A DNA stretch of 41,729 bases. It comes from Oscillospiraceae bacterium (lineage in GTDB: Bacteria > Bacillota > Clostridia > Oscillospirales > Acutalibacteraceae). How positions within the stretch are numbered: the stretch's first letter is position 1; each line of letters begins with the position of its first letter. The translations under genes and the position numbers were made by a program. Of this stretch, positions 16,209 through 24,265 are shown piece by piece. The notes under the pieces were generated by a model. It was given only the letters and a program-made list of their open reading frames with translations. It made no database searches and was not told where the DNA came from. Where the stretch lies: assembly GCA_031290105.1 (NCBI GenBank), contig JAITOD010000066.1, positions 1 through 41,729 of the forward strand. Reading direction: 5' to 3'.

Positions 16209-16796
16209 ATGAGCATCAAACTATCGTCAAAATCATCAGAGCTTATTTTCAAGCAGACCGCACTTGCAATGCTGGCGGCAATATCTGTGGTGTCGGTTTT
16301 TGTGCTGCATTTTCCAATAATACCCGGGTTCGCGTTCCTGGAATACGACCCCGCCGATATCTTCATCCTGCTGGCGGGGCTGTTTTTCGGCTGTCTGGGC
16401 GGGCTTGAGGTCCTGGTGGTCACGGCGGTTGTTCAGGCAATGATTATCAGCACATATTCGGGGATTATAGGCGGGATAATGCACGTTGCCGCCACAGGCG
16501 CGCTGGTGCTGATTGCGTGCCTGTTGCACGAAAAAGTCCTGCGCAAACCGGCACTTTTGCCCGTGTGCCTGTTACTGGGCTGCATTGCAATGACTGCCGT
16601 TATGGTGCCCATGAACCTTATCTTCACGCCGCTGTATACCGGCGCCACACGCGAAGTAGTTTGGGGCATGGTGCTCCCGGCGATTGTGCCGTTCAACGCA
16701 ATCAAGTCCGTTGCGAACAGTGTTTTGGCTTGCGGGCTTTATATGACGCTACTGCCGGTGCTGCGCAAAACGCCGATGAGCACGATTTTGCGCTGA
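16209..16796 (+). CDS. ribU: RibU-type riboflavin transporter, ECF S component
   Basis: The substrate-binding membrane subunit of an energy-coupling factor importer for riboflavin. It needs the shared EcfA/EcfA'/EcfT module, which is encoded elsewhere. The 195-residue protein is very hydrophobic, with about six predicted membrane helices. The N-terminal region contains FAFLEYDPADIFILLAGLF, matching the RibU pattern FLxYDPxDxP where the ligand is bound, and AIKSVANSVLACGLY near the C-terminus resembles the family helix. The FMN riboswitch directly upstream independently supports flavin transport and feedback control. ATG 16209 follows GGGGAGG (16194-16200). Confidence 0.93.
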   Translation: MSIKLSSKSSELIFKQTALAMLAAISVVSVFVLHFPIIPGFAFLEYDPADIFILLAGLFFGCLGGLEVLVVTAVVQAMIISTYSGIIGGIMHVAATGALVLIACLLHEKVLRKPALLPVCLLLGCIAMTAVMVPMNLIFTPLYTGATREVVWGMVLPAIVPFNAIKSVANSVLACGLYMTLLPVLRKTPMSTILR

Positions 16797-16799
16797 TAC

Positions 16800-16828
16800 T
16801 TGCAATTCGCAGCGTATTGTGATAGAAT
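16800..16828 (+). promoter_or_regulatory. Candidate promoter of trkA-trkH
   Basis: TTGCAA (16800-16805), 17-base spacer, TAGAAT (16823-16828), 52 bases upstream of the trkA ATG. No terminator is visible between ribU and this site. Confidence 0.5.
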
Positions 16829-16879
16829 TCGAGGGTAATGCTTTATTTGTAACCGGCAGGGGAGGGAAGTACTCACAAC

Positions 16880-18259
16880 ATGAACGTTATCATTATCGGC
16901 GACGGCAAGGTGGGCTTTACGCTCGCGGAGCAGTTGTCGCATGACGAGAGCAACAACGTGACTATAATCGACAAAAACACACAGGCACTCCGCCAAACAA
17001 TGGAACGCCTGGACGTGCGTTGCATAAAGGGCAACGGCGCCAGCGTGGAAACCATGATAAACGCCGGAATTGAGGAGATGGACCTGCTGATTGCCGCAAC
17101 CAGCATGGACGAAATGAACATGGTTTGCGCACTGACCGGCAAAAAGCTTGGCGCAAAACAAACCATTGCCCGAATCCGCGACCCGGAATACGCCAAAGAG
17201 GTTGACCGCCTGAAGGAAGTTTTTGGAATATCTATGGTCATTAACCCGGAGCAGGTGCTGGCGGGCGAGATAATCAAGATGCTGGAGTATCCTGACTCTG
17301 CAGAGGTGGAAACATTTGCAAAAGGGCGCGTTGAGCTTTTGCAAATTGATATATTGGAAGAAAGCGCATTATGCGGAATGCGGGTGGCGCAGATAGCCAA
17401 AAAAATCTCCGGCGACGTGCTTATCGGGGCAGTGCTGCGCGGCGATGAGGGCATAATCCCAAAGGGCGACTTTCTCATTGAACCGCACGACAGCATTTAT
17501 ATTCTCGGGCGGCATTCCAAGGTTTCCGCATTTTGCCGCAAGATTGGACTGCGCAGTTCAAGGCTGCGGCATGTGATGATAATCGGCGGCGGGCGCACGG
17601 CGTATTATCTGGCAAAATTCCTGAACGAAATTGATGTGAAGGTCAAGATAATTGAACGGAGCACGGAACGCTGTCATCAGCTTGCGGAAATGCTCCCCAA
17701 TGCCGTTATTTTGGAGGGCGACGGCTCTGACGACCAAGTGCTGCTGGAAGAAAGCCTGTCGGACATGGACGGCTTTGTGGCGCTCACGGGCATGGATGAA
17801 GAAAACCTGATGGCAATGCTGCTTGCCAAGCGGGCGGGAGTGCCGAAAACGGTTGCTAAGATAAATCGCCAAAGCTACCTTGAAATTTTGGGCGAAATGG
17901 GCATTAATAACATTGTCAGCCCAAAAAGTATTACCGCAAACTATATTCTGCGTTATGTCCGCGGGCTGAAAAACGCCGTTGGCAACCCCGTGGACGCCCT
18001 CTACCGCATTGTGGACGGCAAGCTGGAAGCTATTGAGATTGTGGTGGATAACCCCGTGAGCTTGCTGGATATCCCCATTAAAAAGCTTGATATTAATCCG
18101 GCTGTGCTCATTGCTGTGCTCGTTCGCGAAAGCGAGGTAATTATTCCCCACGGAAACGATTGCGTAAGGCTTCACGACAGGGTGATACTCTTTGCCCGCG
18201 ATATTGAAATAACAAGCTTGGAGGACATAGTCCTGCCGTATTCGGAAGAGATAATATGA
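16880..18259 (+). CDS. trkA: Trk potassium uptake protein TrkA
   Basis: The cytoplasmic NAD(H)-binding regulator of the Trk K+ channel. It is a full-length tandem protein of 459 aa with two RCK units. The first starts MNVIIIGDGKVGFTLAEQLS (GxGxxG fold with acidic VTIIDKN). The second starts near residue 230 with HVMIIGGGRTAYYLAKFLN and the matching VKIIERS, then VILEGDGSDDQVL. TrkA_C-type domains follow each unit (about 135-215 and 375-455). Binding of dinucleotides or nucleotides gates the TrkH pore in characterised systems. ATG 16880 is preceded by GGGGAGGGAAG. The stop overlaps the trkH start by 4 bases (ATGA), indicating translational coupling. Confidence 0.94.
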   Translation: MNVIIIGDGKVGFTLAEQLSHDESNNVTIIDKNTQALRQTMERLDVRCIKGNGASVETMINAGIEEMDLLIAATSMDEMNMVCALTGKKLGAKQTIARIRDPEYAKEVDRLKEVFGISMVINPEQVLAGEIIKMLEYPDSAEVETFAKGRVELLQIDILEESALCGMRVAQIAKKISGDVLIGAVLRGDEGIIPKGDFLIEPHDSIYILGRHSKVSAFCRKIGLRSSRLRHVMIIGGGRTAYYLAKFLNEIDVKVKIIERSTERCHQLAEMLPNAVILEGDGSDDQVLLEESLSDMDGFVALTGMDEENLMAMLLAKRAGVPKTVAKINRQSYLEILGEMGINNIVSPKSITANYILRYVRGLKNAVGNPVDALYRIVDGKLEAIEIVVDNPVSLLDIPIKKLDINPAVLIAVLVRESEVIIPHGNDCVRLHDRVILFARDIEITSLEDIVLPYSEEII

Positions 18260-19713
18260 ACGCGAGGTTAATCTGTAAAAGCATAGGCAGGCTGTGCCAT
18301 TTAACCGCCGTGTGCCTTCTTTTGGCGGCGTTGGTTGAGTGGCACTATCCGCCGAAAGGTGTGCCGTATTGGTTTTTGCTGCCCGCCATAATTGCAATGG
18401 CGCTGGGTATTTTGCTCTCGCGGATTAAAGCCGACGAACAAAATCTATATGCCCGTGACGGCATAGCCGTGGTGGTTTTCGGCTGGTTGTTGGTGACTTT
18501 GTTCGGCGCACTGCCATTTTTGCTCAGCGGCGCGGTGGATTCGTTTACCGACGCGTTTTTTGAATCTGTATCAGGCTTTTCAACCGCGGGGGCGTCAATA
18601 TTGCGTAACGTGGAGTCACTCTCGCGAGGTCTGCTGTTTTGGCGAAGCTTTACGCACTGGCTTGGCGGCTTGGGCTTTCTTGCGCTGATGAGCGCGTTCT
18701 CTTCCTCGCTCAAAGCGCACAGCATTCATGTTATTCAGTCGGAGAGCACCGGTCCCACGCTGGAAAAGATTGTGCCTAAATTGGGCGATTCGGTCAAGAT
18801 CCTCTACACCATATACACGCTGCTGACCGGTGTGGGCGTGGTTGCGCTCATGCTCTGCAGAATGCCGCTGTTTGACGCAGTGCTGCATTGTTTCGGCGCG
18901 GTGGCGACGGGTGGGTTCTCAATCTATAATGCCGGCATTGCGGCATATGCCAGCCCCGCTGTGGAGATTGTGCTGACAATGCTTATGCTCGCCAGCGGAG
19001 TCAATTTTACGCTGTATTACATGTTCGTAACGCACAACAAACGCGCCGCACTCAAGGACGAGGAGCTGCGCTTTTATCTGGGCGCGCTTGTGCTGTCAAC
19101 GCTAGCTATAGCGGTGTATCTGCGCGTGCAGGGCGTTTTTGGCAGCTTTGGTGAGAGTTTGCGGCTCTCGGCGTTCCACGTTTCCTCACTAATGACGACT
19201 ACCGGCTATGCCGCAAGTGACTTTAACCTGTGGCCCCTGTTTCCAAAAGTGCTGTTAGTGCTGCTGATGTTTTTTGGCGGCAGCGCGGGCTCCACCGGCG
19301 GGGGAATTAAGCACGTGCGCATCCTGCTGTTGTTTAAGCTTGTGCGGAAGGAAGTTGCCAAAATTATCCATCCGCGCACAACGCGCGTAGTCACGCTAAA
19401 CGGCAAGGCGGTGGATAATAGGGTTCTTCACGCGGTGGGGGTGTATTTTTTCCTGCTGATAACGCTTTTTTCAGGTGCGTTCATTCTGGTATCGTTTGAT
19501 ACGCAAGACTTCACAACTGCGTTCACGGCTGTTGCCGCATGTATCAACAATATCGGTCCCGGGTTGGGCGCAGTGGGACCTAGCGGAAATTACGCTGATT
19601 TTTCCGGATTCAGCAAACTTGTGCTCACTGCGTGTATGTATATTGGACGGCTGGAGGTATATCCAATAGTGCTTTTGTTTGTACCGAGTTTTTGGAGGCG
19701 TTCAGGGGTGTGA
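18256..19713 (+). CDS. trkH: Trk potassium channel subunit TrkH
   Basis: The membrane pore protein for K+ (or Na+/K+) uptake, 485 aa. It has the four pseudo-repeated pore loops of the Trk/Ktr/HKT family, each with a filter glycine: SGFSTAGASIL, FGAVATGGFSIYN, SLMTTTGYAASDF and CINNIGPGLGAVGP. Length matches TrkH rather than shorter KtrB. The intramembrane loop near FGGSAGSTGGGIKHVR is the gating region of the third repeat. The ATG at 18256 overlaps the end of trkA, so the two are made together and work as one complex. A perfect inverted repeat 48 bases after the stop may end the transcript. Confidence 0.94.
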   Translation: MNARLICKSIGRLCHLTAVCLLLAALVEWHYPPKGVPYWFLLPAIIAMALGILLSRIKADEQNLYARDGIAVVVFGWLLVTLFGALPFLLSGAVDSFTDAFFESVSGFSTAGASILRNVESLSRGLLFWRSFTHWLGGLGFLALMSAFSSSLKAHSIHVIQSESTGPTLEKIVPKLGDSVKILYTIYTLLTGVGVVALMLCRMPLFDAVLHCFGAVATGGFSIYNAGIAAYASPAVEIVLTMLMLASGVNFTLYYMFVTHNKRAALKDEELRFYLGALVLSTLAIAVYLRVQGVFGSFGESLRLSAFHVSSLMTTTGYAASDFNLWPLFPKVLLVLLMFFGGSAGSTGGGIKHVRILLLFKLVRKEVAKIIHPRTTRVVTLNGKAVDNRVLHAVGVYFFLLITLFSGAFILVSFDTQDFTTAFTAVAACINNIGPGLGAVGPSGNYADFSGFSKLVLTACMYIGRLEVYPIVLLFVPSFWRRSGV

Positions 19714-19760
19714 TTTTAAAATAAGGAGGGGGATTAAGAGGGGTGTAGCTTTTAAGAAGT

Positions 19761-19796
19761 ACCTTTTACACAAAACATTAATTTTGTGTAAAAGGT
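19761..19796. terminator. Perfect 15-bp inverted repeat between convergent trkH and response regulator
   Basis: ACCTTTTACACAAAA (19761-19775) and its exact reverse complement (19782-19796) around CATTAA. The stem is AT-rich and no long T run follows on either strand, so bidirectional termination is plausible but not certain. Confidence 0.5.
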
Positions 19797-19883
19797 CTCT
19801 GCAAACATCCTCACACTGCCCCACCGCAAAGTCACCTGTTGCCGGCAAAATTTCCTTAGCGGCGCACAATAAAAGGCAGCGCC

Positions 19884-20588
19884 TTACGGCACCCACTTGT
19901 AACCTCGCCCCCAAACCGTAGTCAAAAAACGCGGCTCAGAAGCATCGTCCTCAAGCTTCATGCGCAGTCGGCGAATGTTCACATCAACAATTTTCTCTTC
20001 GCCGATATAATTTTTGCCCCACACGTGTTCCAAAATCTCCGTACGGCTAAGCGCCGCCCCTTGGTTTGATATGAAAAACTCCATCAGTTGGAACTCAACT
20101 TGCGTGAGTTCAATATTCTTTTCCTGCTTGGTGAAGGTGCGGCTACGCATATCCAGCACAAAATCTTCGCCGGATTTGAGCATGTGCGATGCGGAAATCC
20201 GCTCTGCCTCAGCATTTATTGCAACGCGCCTATAGACCGCATCTACACGGGCGTTGAGCTCCGATGGCGAAAACGGCTTAGTTATGTAGTCGTCCGCACC
20301 GTTCATCAGCCCGCTGAGCTTGTCCATCTCCTGCGCTTTGGCGGTAAGCATGATGATTCCCAGCTTGGCGTTTTTCGCTCGAAGTATCTTGCAGACCTCA
20401 AGCCCGTCAATTTCCGGCACCATTATGTCAAGAACCGCCACGTCAATGTCGCCATTGGCAGACTCGTACTCCGCAAGTGCCTGGGCTCCGTCCTCTGCCT
20501 GAACGACCTCATAGCCGCCTCTCTCAAGGTTGATGACAATAAACTCCCGAATAGCAGCCTCGTCCTCCAAGACTAAAATACGCTTCAC
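19884..20588 (-). CDS. OmpR/PhoB-type response regulator, no adjacent kinase
   Basis: A two-component transcription factor of 234 aa. The receiver domain has the acidic pair (Glu8, Asp9), phospho-acceptor Asp54 (VAVLDIMVPEIDG), switch Thr82 (MLTAKA) and Lys104 (YITKPFSPSEL). The C-terminal winged-helix DNA-binding domain has ELTQVEFQLMEFF, RTEILEHVWG, VDVNIRRLRMKLEDD and the final TVWGRGYKW. The start is GTG at 20588 with GGGGAGG on the minus strand, 8 bases away. It is the last gene of a minus-strand series: two Big2 proteins, a lipoprotein (27-base gap), then this gene. No histidine kinase is visible on either side, so its partner must be elsewhere. Confidence 0.93.
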   Translation of the reverse strand: MKRILVLEDEAAIREFIVINLERGGYEVVQAEDGAQALAEYESANGDIDVAVLDIMVPEIDGLEVCKILRAKNAKLGIIMLTAKAQEMDKLSGLMNGADDYITKPFSPSELNARVDAVYRRVAINAEAERISASHMLKSGEDFVLDMRSRTFTKQEKNIELTQVEFQLMEFFISNQGAALSRTEILEHVWGKNYIGEEKIVDVNIRRLRMKLEDDASEPRFLTTVWGRGYKWVP

Positions 20589-20615
20589 AACGCTTTCCTC
20601 CCCTTATGCTGTGCC

Positions 20616-21923
20616 TTACAGCCGCCAGAACAAGTTCCGTTTAATGAATCCTTCCGTAATGCCGCGCGACTCTCCCTCCGACGTTATTGTAAGTGTAACC
20701 GTTTTGTTACCATTTGTCAAGTGTATGCCTGAATCATTTTCGCTATTTTCCGCCAAACTGAATATTTCTTTCCCTTCAAGCCGAAAAGAAAACTCGCCCT
20801 CTCCCCTGCCCGGCACAAATGAGCAAAAACTAAGCGGTTCTTTATCGGTCCGCAAAATATATCCGGCACTCATGTTCAAAATTGATGGAAAAACCTCCTC
20901 ACAGCCATCCGCGTTCCATTGCTGCCAAGCGATTTCTTGCAGCGCGTTTTCGAGCACGGCGGCGTCTTCTGAGTCGCCGACATCCACAAAAACCGGAATT
21001 TCAAACAATCCGTCGCCGTTAACGTCCTGCGCAAGCAGACCCGCCGGTCGCAATGTGGAAATATTTATCAGCGTTTGCTGGTCAATGGTCAAATCGGCAA
21101 GCGCTTGCTGCCCCGAATCCCACTGAATAAGCTCAGTGAACATCACTGCCGCGCCCTTATAGGCGTTAATAAACAGCCGGTCGCCGCCGGGCATATGCTC
21201 AACCTGCGTTTCGCCGTAGCCGCTTGCGCCGCCGTCCAGCGGGATTTTTGCCCAAGGCTTTATGCTAAGCCGATCTTCCGCCAGCACTGCCGCGATACCC
21301 CAAGAGCGCACAATGCCATCCGCGCTTTCACGCTTTACGTAGAAAAGCTCCTGCTTAGCGTCCGCGTCCAAATCGACCAACGAAAACGCTTCCCCCTGAA
21401 TGACACCGATTGGATTTACCGTGGGCGTATGGAACGCGCGCTCTTTTGCGTCCTTGTAGTCCAAAATGCTCAGCGAGTACGCCGTGTCAGTGCTCCAGCA
21501 AATCAAAACCTGACAAGAGCCGTAGCCGGGCATATCGGCAAACTTTGCCCAAACGTAGCTTTTCCCCTCCCCTGCTTCATCCATCAGGAAGCGCCAATCG
21601 CCGTCCACCAGATAATAGAGAGCATAGCGCAGGTTTTTATCCGTGCCGCCGTCAGAATACACCAGAAGTGCCGAGTCGTCCTCCCCGTCCAGGTCTGCGT
21701 CAAAAGTACGCACTGCTCCGCGATCCGTACCTCCGCCGGTGGGTATTGCCAACACGGCGTTAACTCCGGCTTTTTTTTGGAAGGCTTTCAGCAGCGGCGC
21801 ATACTCACCGAACGGTGCGGGCGGGCGCATAAGGGTTTCCACCGGCTGGAGCTTCCAACCCGAACAGCCGCCCAGCAACAGCAGGACGGCTGCAATTAAG
21901 CAACATTTTCGCAGTGTGCGCAT
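20616..21923 (-). CDS. Lipoprotein with FG-GAP/VCBS-like acidic repeats
   Basis: The signal peptide ends in the lipobox LLGGC with Cys20 as the lipidation site, so the mature protein is anchored to the outer face of the cell membrane. The body holds several Asp-rich loops typical of beta-propeller calcium-binding repeats: FDADLDGEDDSALLVY, VDLDADAKQELFYV and QDVNGDGLFEIPVFVD. That suggests a propeller-like exported domain of about 400 residues. The molecular role is unknown. The ribosome binding site GGGGAGG lies 6 bases before ATG. It sits 40 bases after the Big2 gene stop and 27 bases before the response regulator start, so it is likely in one transcript with them; an envelope sensor or signal partner is one possibility. 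Confidence 0.8.
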   Translation of the reverse strand: MRTLRKCCLIAAVLLLLGGCSGWKLQPVETLMRPPAPFGEYAPLLKAFQKKAGVNAVLAIPTGGGTDRGAVRTFDADLDGEDDSALLVYSDGGTDKNLRYALYYLVDGDWRFLMDEAGEGKSYVWAKFADMPGYGSCQVLICWSTDTAYSLSILDYKDAKERAFHTPTVNPIGVIQGEAFSLVDLDADAKQELFYVKRESADGIVRSWGIAAVLAEDRLSIKPWAKIPLDGGASGYGETQVEHMPGGDRLFINAYKGAAVMFTELIQWDSGQQALADLTIDQQTLINISTLRPAGLLAQDVNGDGLFEIPVFVDVGDSEDAAVLENALQEIAWQQWNADGCEEVFPSILNMSAGYILRTDKEPLSFCSFVPGRGEGEFSFRLEGKEIFSLAENSENDSGIHLTNGNKTVTLTITSEGESRGITEGFIKRNLFWRL

Positions 21924-21962
21924 ATAATCCTCCCCTCATGCGCGCGTTTGCCGGAGCGGGCT

Positions 21963-24191
21963 TCAGCGCACAAAGTCAGAGAAAGCCTGATTGGAGCCGA
22001 TTGTAGATGTTATTGTGATAACTTCGGCGCCTTTCATTGATGCATCTATAACAATCTCGTATTGGTATTGCAAGCCGATGATTTTCCCGTCAGAATTTAA
22101 CGTTGCGATAAGCTTAACATTCTGGCTGCGCATAGTAAACTTTGAGAACTGCGCATCAGTTTTTTCCGTAATTTCTGATTTAAGTGCCGCTAATGTATTA
22201 AAAGAGCTATCATCAAAGTGGTTGATTGAGGATGATTGGCCAATGTTGCTCTCGTTGCGGATAGCGAACGTATACTGCGTGCCGCCGCTTACCGCCTTTG
22301 CGGCAAAAGCAGTCATATCCTTCGGGACAAATTTTGTTGCAGATAAGGATGAAACAGCTGTGCCTTTGGTAAATGTATTAACTTGCTTATCGGTAGCAGT
22401 TTCACTGAATTTTTTAAAATCCGCGCTTTGCTGAAATGTTTTGAACGCTGCTTGCCATGCCAGCCTTTCAAGTACATTCATGGAGGAAGGAAGACTCAAG
22501 CTGGCGCCGAGCTTAGTTGTAGTGATTTCCGTGAGTGTAAAGCCCGGTTTTTCGGTCAGCACGGCCTTTGTTGCGGCGTTTACCTTGTTCAGCGCGTCGA
22601 TAATCGCCTGTGTGGTAACCACGACCTCGATATTCGCGGTTTTGCCGTTATAGGTCTTGACGCTTACCGTGGTGGTGCCAAGCGCTACGCCGGTAATCAC
22701 ACCCGAAGACGAAACTGTTGCGATCTTGGGATTTTCGCCGGAATATGTGCGCGTAGTCTGCGCGTTAGAGGGCGTAAACGTTAATCCCGCCGCCGCTGTT
22801 TTGCCTACCAAAACCTGCACAGACGACTGCGTAAACTTCACCCCGGAGGGCGCAGGGTTGACCTTAAAATAGATTACATTGGTTATGCCGTTCCACGCCG
22901 TGACCCTAACATAAGTCGTGCCGGCAGCCTTGGGAGTGACTTTGCCGTTAGCGTCCACAGTAAGGACTGCCTTGTTGCCGGAGGCGTATTTACGGGTATT
23001 GAGCGCGTCAGTGGGCGTAACGGTGATTGCGGGAGTTGCAGTCTGCCCAATGCCGATTTGCGCCGGGGCTGCGGCTGTTGTGACAGTATTGAACTTAATT
23101 GCCGTCAGCGCGGGCTTAACGGTGACCTTAATTGTCGCCACATTCTTTTTTAGCGAGGTAGAATAAACCGTGATTGTTGCGGCGCCCTTGGCGACAGCCT
23201 TGATTGTGCCGTTGGCGGCGACTGTGGCGACCTTGGTGTTGGATGATTTATAGCTAACCCCGGTATTGGCATAATATGGGGTAAACGTCAGCTTGGGCTT
23301 AAAGGTTTGGGACGCGCCGAGCGTAACGGCGGTTTTGTCCACGGCAATTTTGGTTGGCTTGGGCTTCGCCGTAACGGTCAGCTTGAGCTTGTTTGACACC
23401 TTGCCGTTGTAGCTCTTGACGGTGATATACACAGTCCCCTTCTTCAGCGGCGTGATTTTGCCGTTTGCGTCAACCGTGGCGATTGCCTTATTGGAACTGC
23501 TCCACGTGCGGGTAGTTTGGGCGTTGCTTGGAGTCGTGGTCACCTTGGGAGCGCCGGTTTGCCCAACGGCAAGTGATAGCGCCGCGGGCAGAGCAAGCTT
23601 GGTCGGCGCGGATTTTACGGTGATTTTCAGCGTCGTTTTAATCTTGCTGCTTTTTTGTGATGTTGCGGTGATAGTCGCTGTGCCCTTGGCGATGCCCTTA
23701 ATCACGCCGGATGTGCTCACCGTGGCAATTTTTGTGTTGGAGGACTTCCATGTTACGCCCTTGACGGCATAATATGGCGTATAGGTCACCTTTGCGGCAA
23801 ACGTCTGCCCTACGCCAAGGGTGGCTGCAGCGGCGTTAGGCGCGATTTTGCTTGGCGCCGGAGCCACCTTGACCGTAACCTTAACATCGGCGTATTTGCC
23901 ATTGGCGATTGTTACGCGTACCGTGGCGGTGCCGACTTTTTTGCCGGTGATTTTGCCGTTTGCGTCCACGGTCGCAATTGCCGCGGATGCGGATTTCCAG
24001 GTCTTTTTGGCGGTGGTTGAACCCGTTGGCGTCAGCGTGCTTGTAACCGTGGTGTATTGCCCGACGTAAAGCGTTACAGCTGTAACGCCGGTCTTAACGC
24101 CGGCGGCTTCCGCCGCGCTTGCAACAGACGCAAAGGACACAAGCAATACCAGTGCCGCGCAAAGCAACGACGCAATTCTTTTGAGCTTCAT
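21963..24191 (-). CDS. Secreted Big2 (bacterial Ig-like) repeat protein, six repeats
   Basis: The signal peptide (MKLKRIASLLCAALVLLVSF, cut near ASAAEA) is followed by six Big2 units of about 83 residues. Each shows the hallmark LxVGQT..., W.SSN..IATVdanGkItg..kGtatITv pattern. Unit starts begin near VKTGVTAVTLYVG, APSKIAP, APTKLALP, KPKPTKIAV, ALTAIKF and APSGVKF. The last 220 or so residues form a separate domain without Ig signatures that ends FSDFVR. The paralogue at 24266 has a related end, FTDFIY. No LPxTG motif or S-layer homology domain is seen, so attachment to the cell surface is unexplained. ATG 24191 follows CGGGAGG by 8 bases. The gene lies between its paralogue and a lipoprotein gene. 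Confidence 0.88.
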   Translation of the reverse strand: MKLKRIASLLCAALVLLVSFASVASAAEAAGVKTGVTAVTLYVGQYTTVTSTLTPTGSTTAKKTWKSASAAIATVDANGKITGKKVGTATVRVTIANGKYADVKVTVKVAPAPSKIAPNAAAATLGVGQTFAAKVTYTPYYAVKGVTWKSSNTKIATVSTSGVIKGIAKGTATITATSQKSSKIKTTLKITVKSAPTKLALPAALSLAVGQTGAPKVTTTPSNAQTTRTWSSSNKAIATVDANGKITPLKKGTVYITVKSYNGKVSNKLKLTVTAKPKPTKIAVDKTAVTLGASQTFKPKLTFTPYYANTGVSYKSSNTKVATVAANGTIKAVAKGAATITVYSTSLKKNVATIKVTVKPALTAIKFNTVTTAAAPAQIGIGQTATPAITVTPTDALNTRKYASGNKAVLTVDANGKVTPKAAGTTYVRVTAWNGITNVIYFKVNPAPSGVKFTQSSVQVLVGKTAAAGLTFTPSNAQTTRTYSGENPKIATVSSSGVITGVALGTTTVSVKTYNGKTANIEVVVTTQAIIDALNKVNAATKAVLTEKPGFTLTEITTTKLGASLSLPSSMNVLERLAWQAAFKTFQQSADFKKFSETATDKQVNTFTKGTAVSSLSATKFVPKDMTAFAAKAVSGGTQYTFAIRNESNIGQSSSINHFDDSSFNTLAALKSEITEKTDAQFSKFTMRSQNVKLIATLNSDGKIIGLQYQYEIVIDASMKGAEVITITSTIGSNQAFSDFVR

Positions 24192-24200
24192 GGGGTCAAC

Positions 24201-24253
24201 CTCCCGGAAAAATTAAAGGCATACGGGAGATTCCGCCGAAACGAAACCTCCCG
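24201..24253 (-). promoter_or_regulatory. Possible SD-sequestering hairpin pair before the second Big2 gene
   Basis: On the minus strand three short blocks occur: CGGGAG (24253-24248), CTCCCG (24229-24224) and CGGGAGG, which contains the Shine-Dalgarno site (24206-24200). The middle block can pair with the first, or with the third as AATCTCCCG/CGGGAGGTT (9 bp, one G-T). The second pairing would hide the ribosome binding site. Regulation is inferred only. Confidence 0.4.
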
Positions 24254-24265
24254 CGCGGAACTGAT

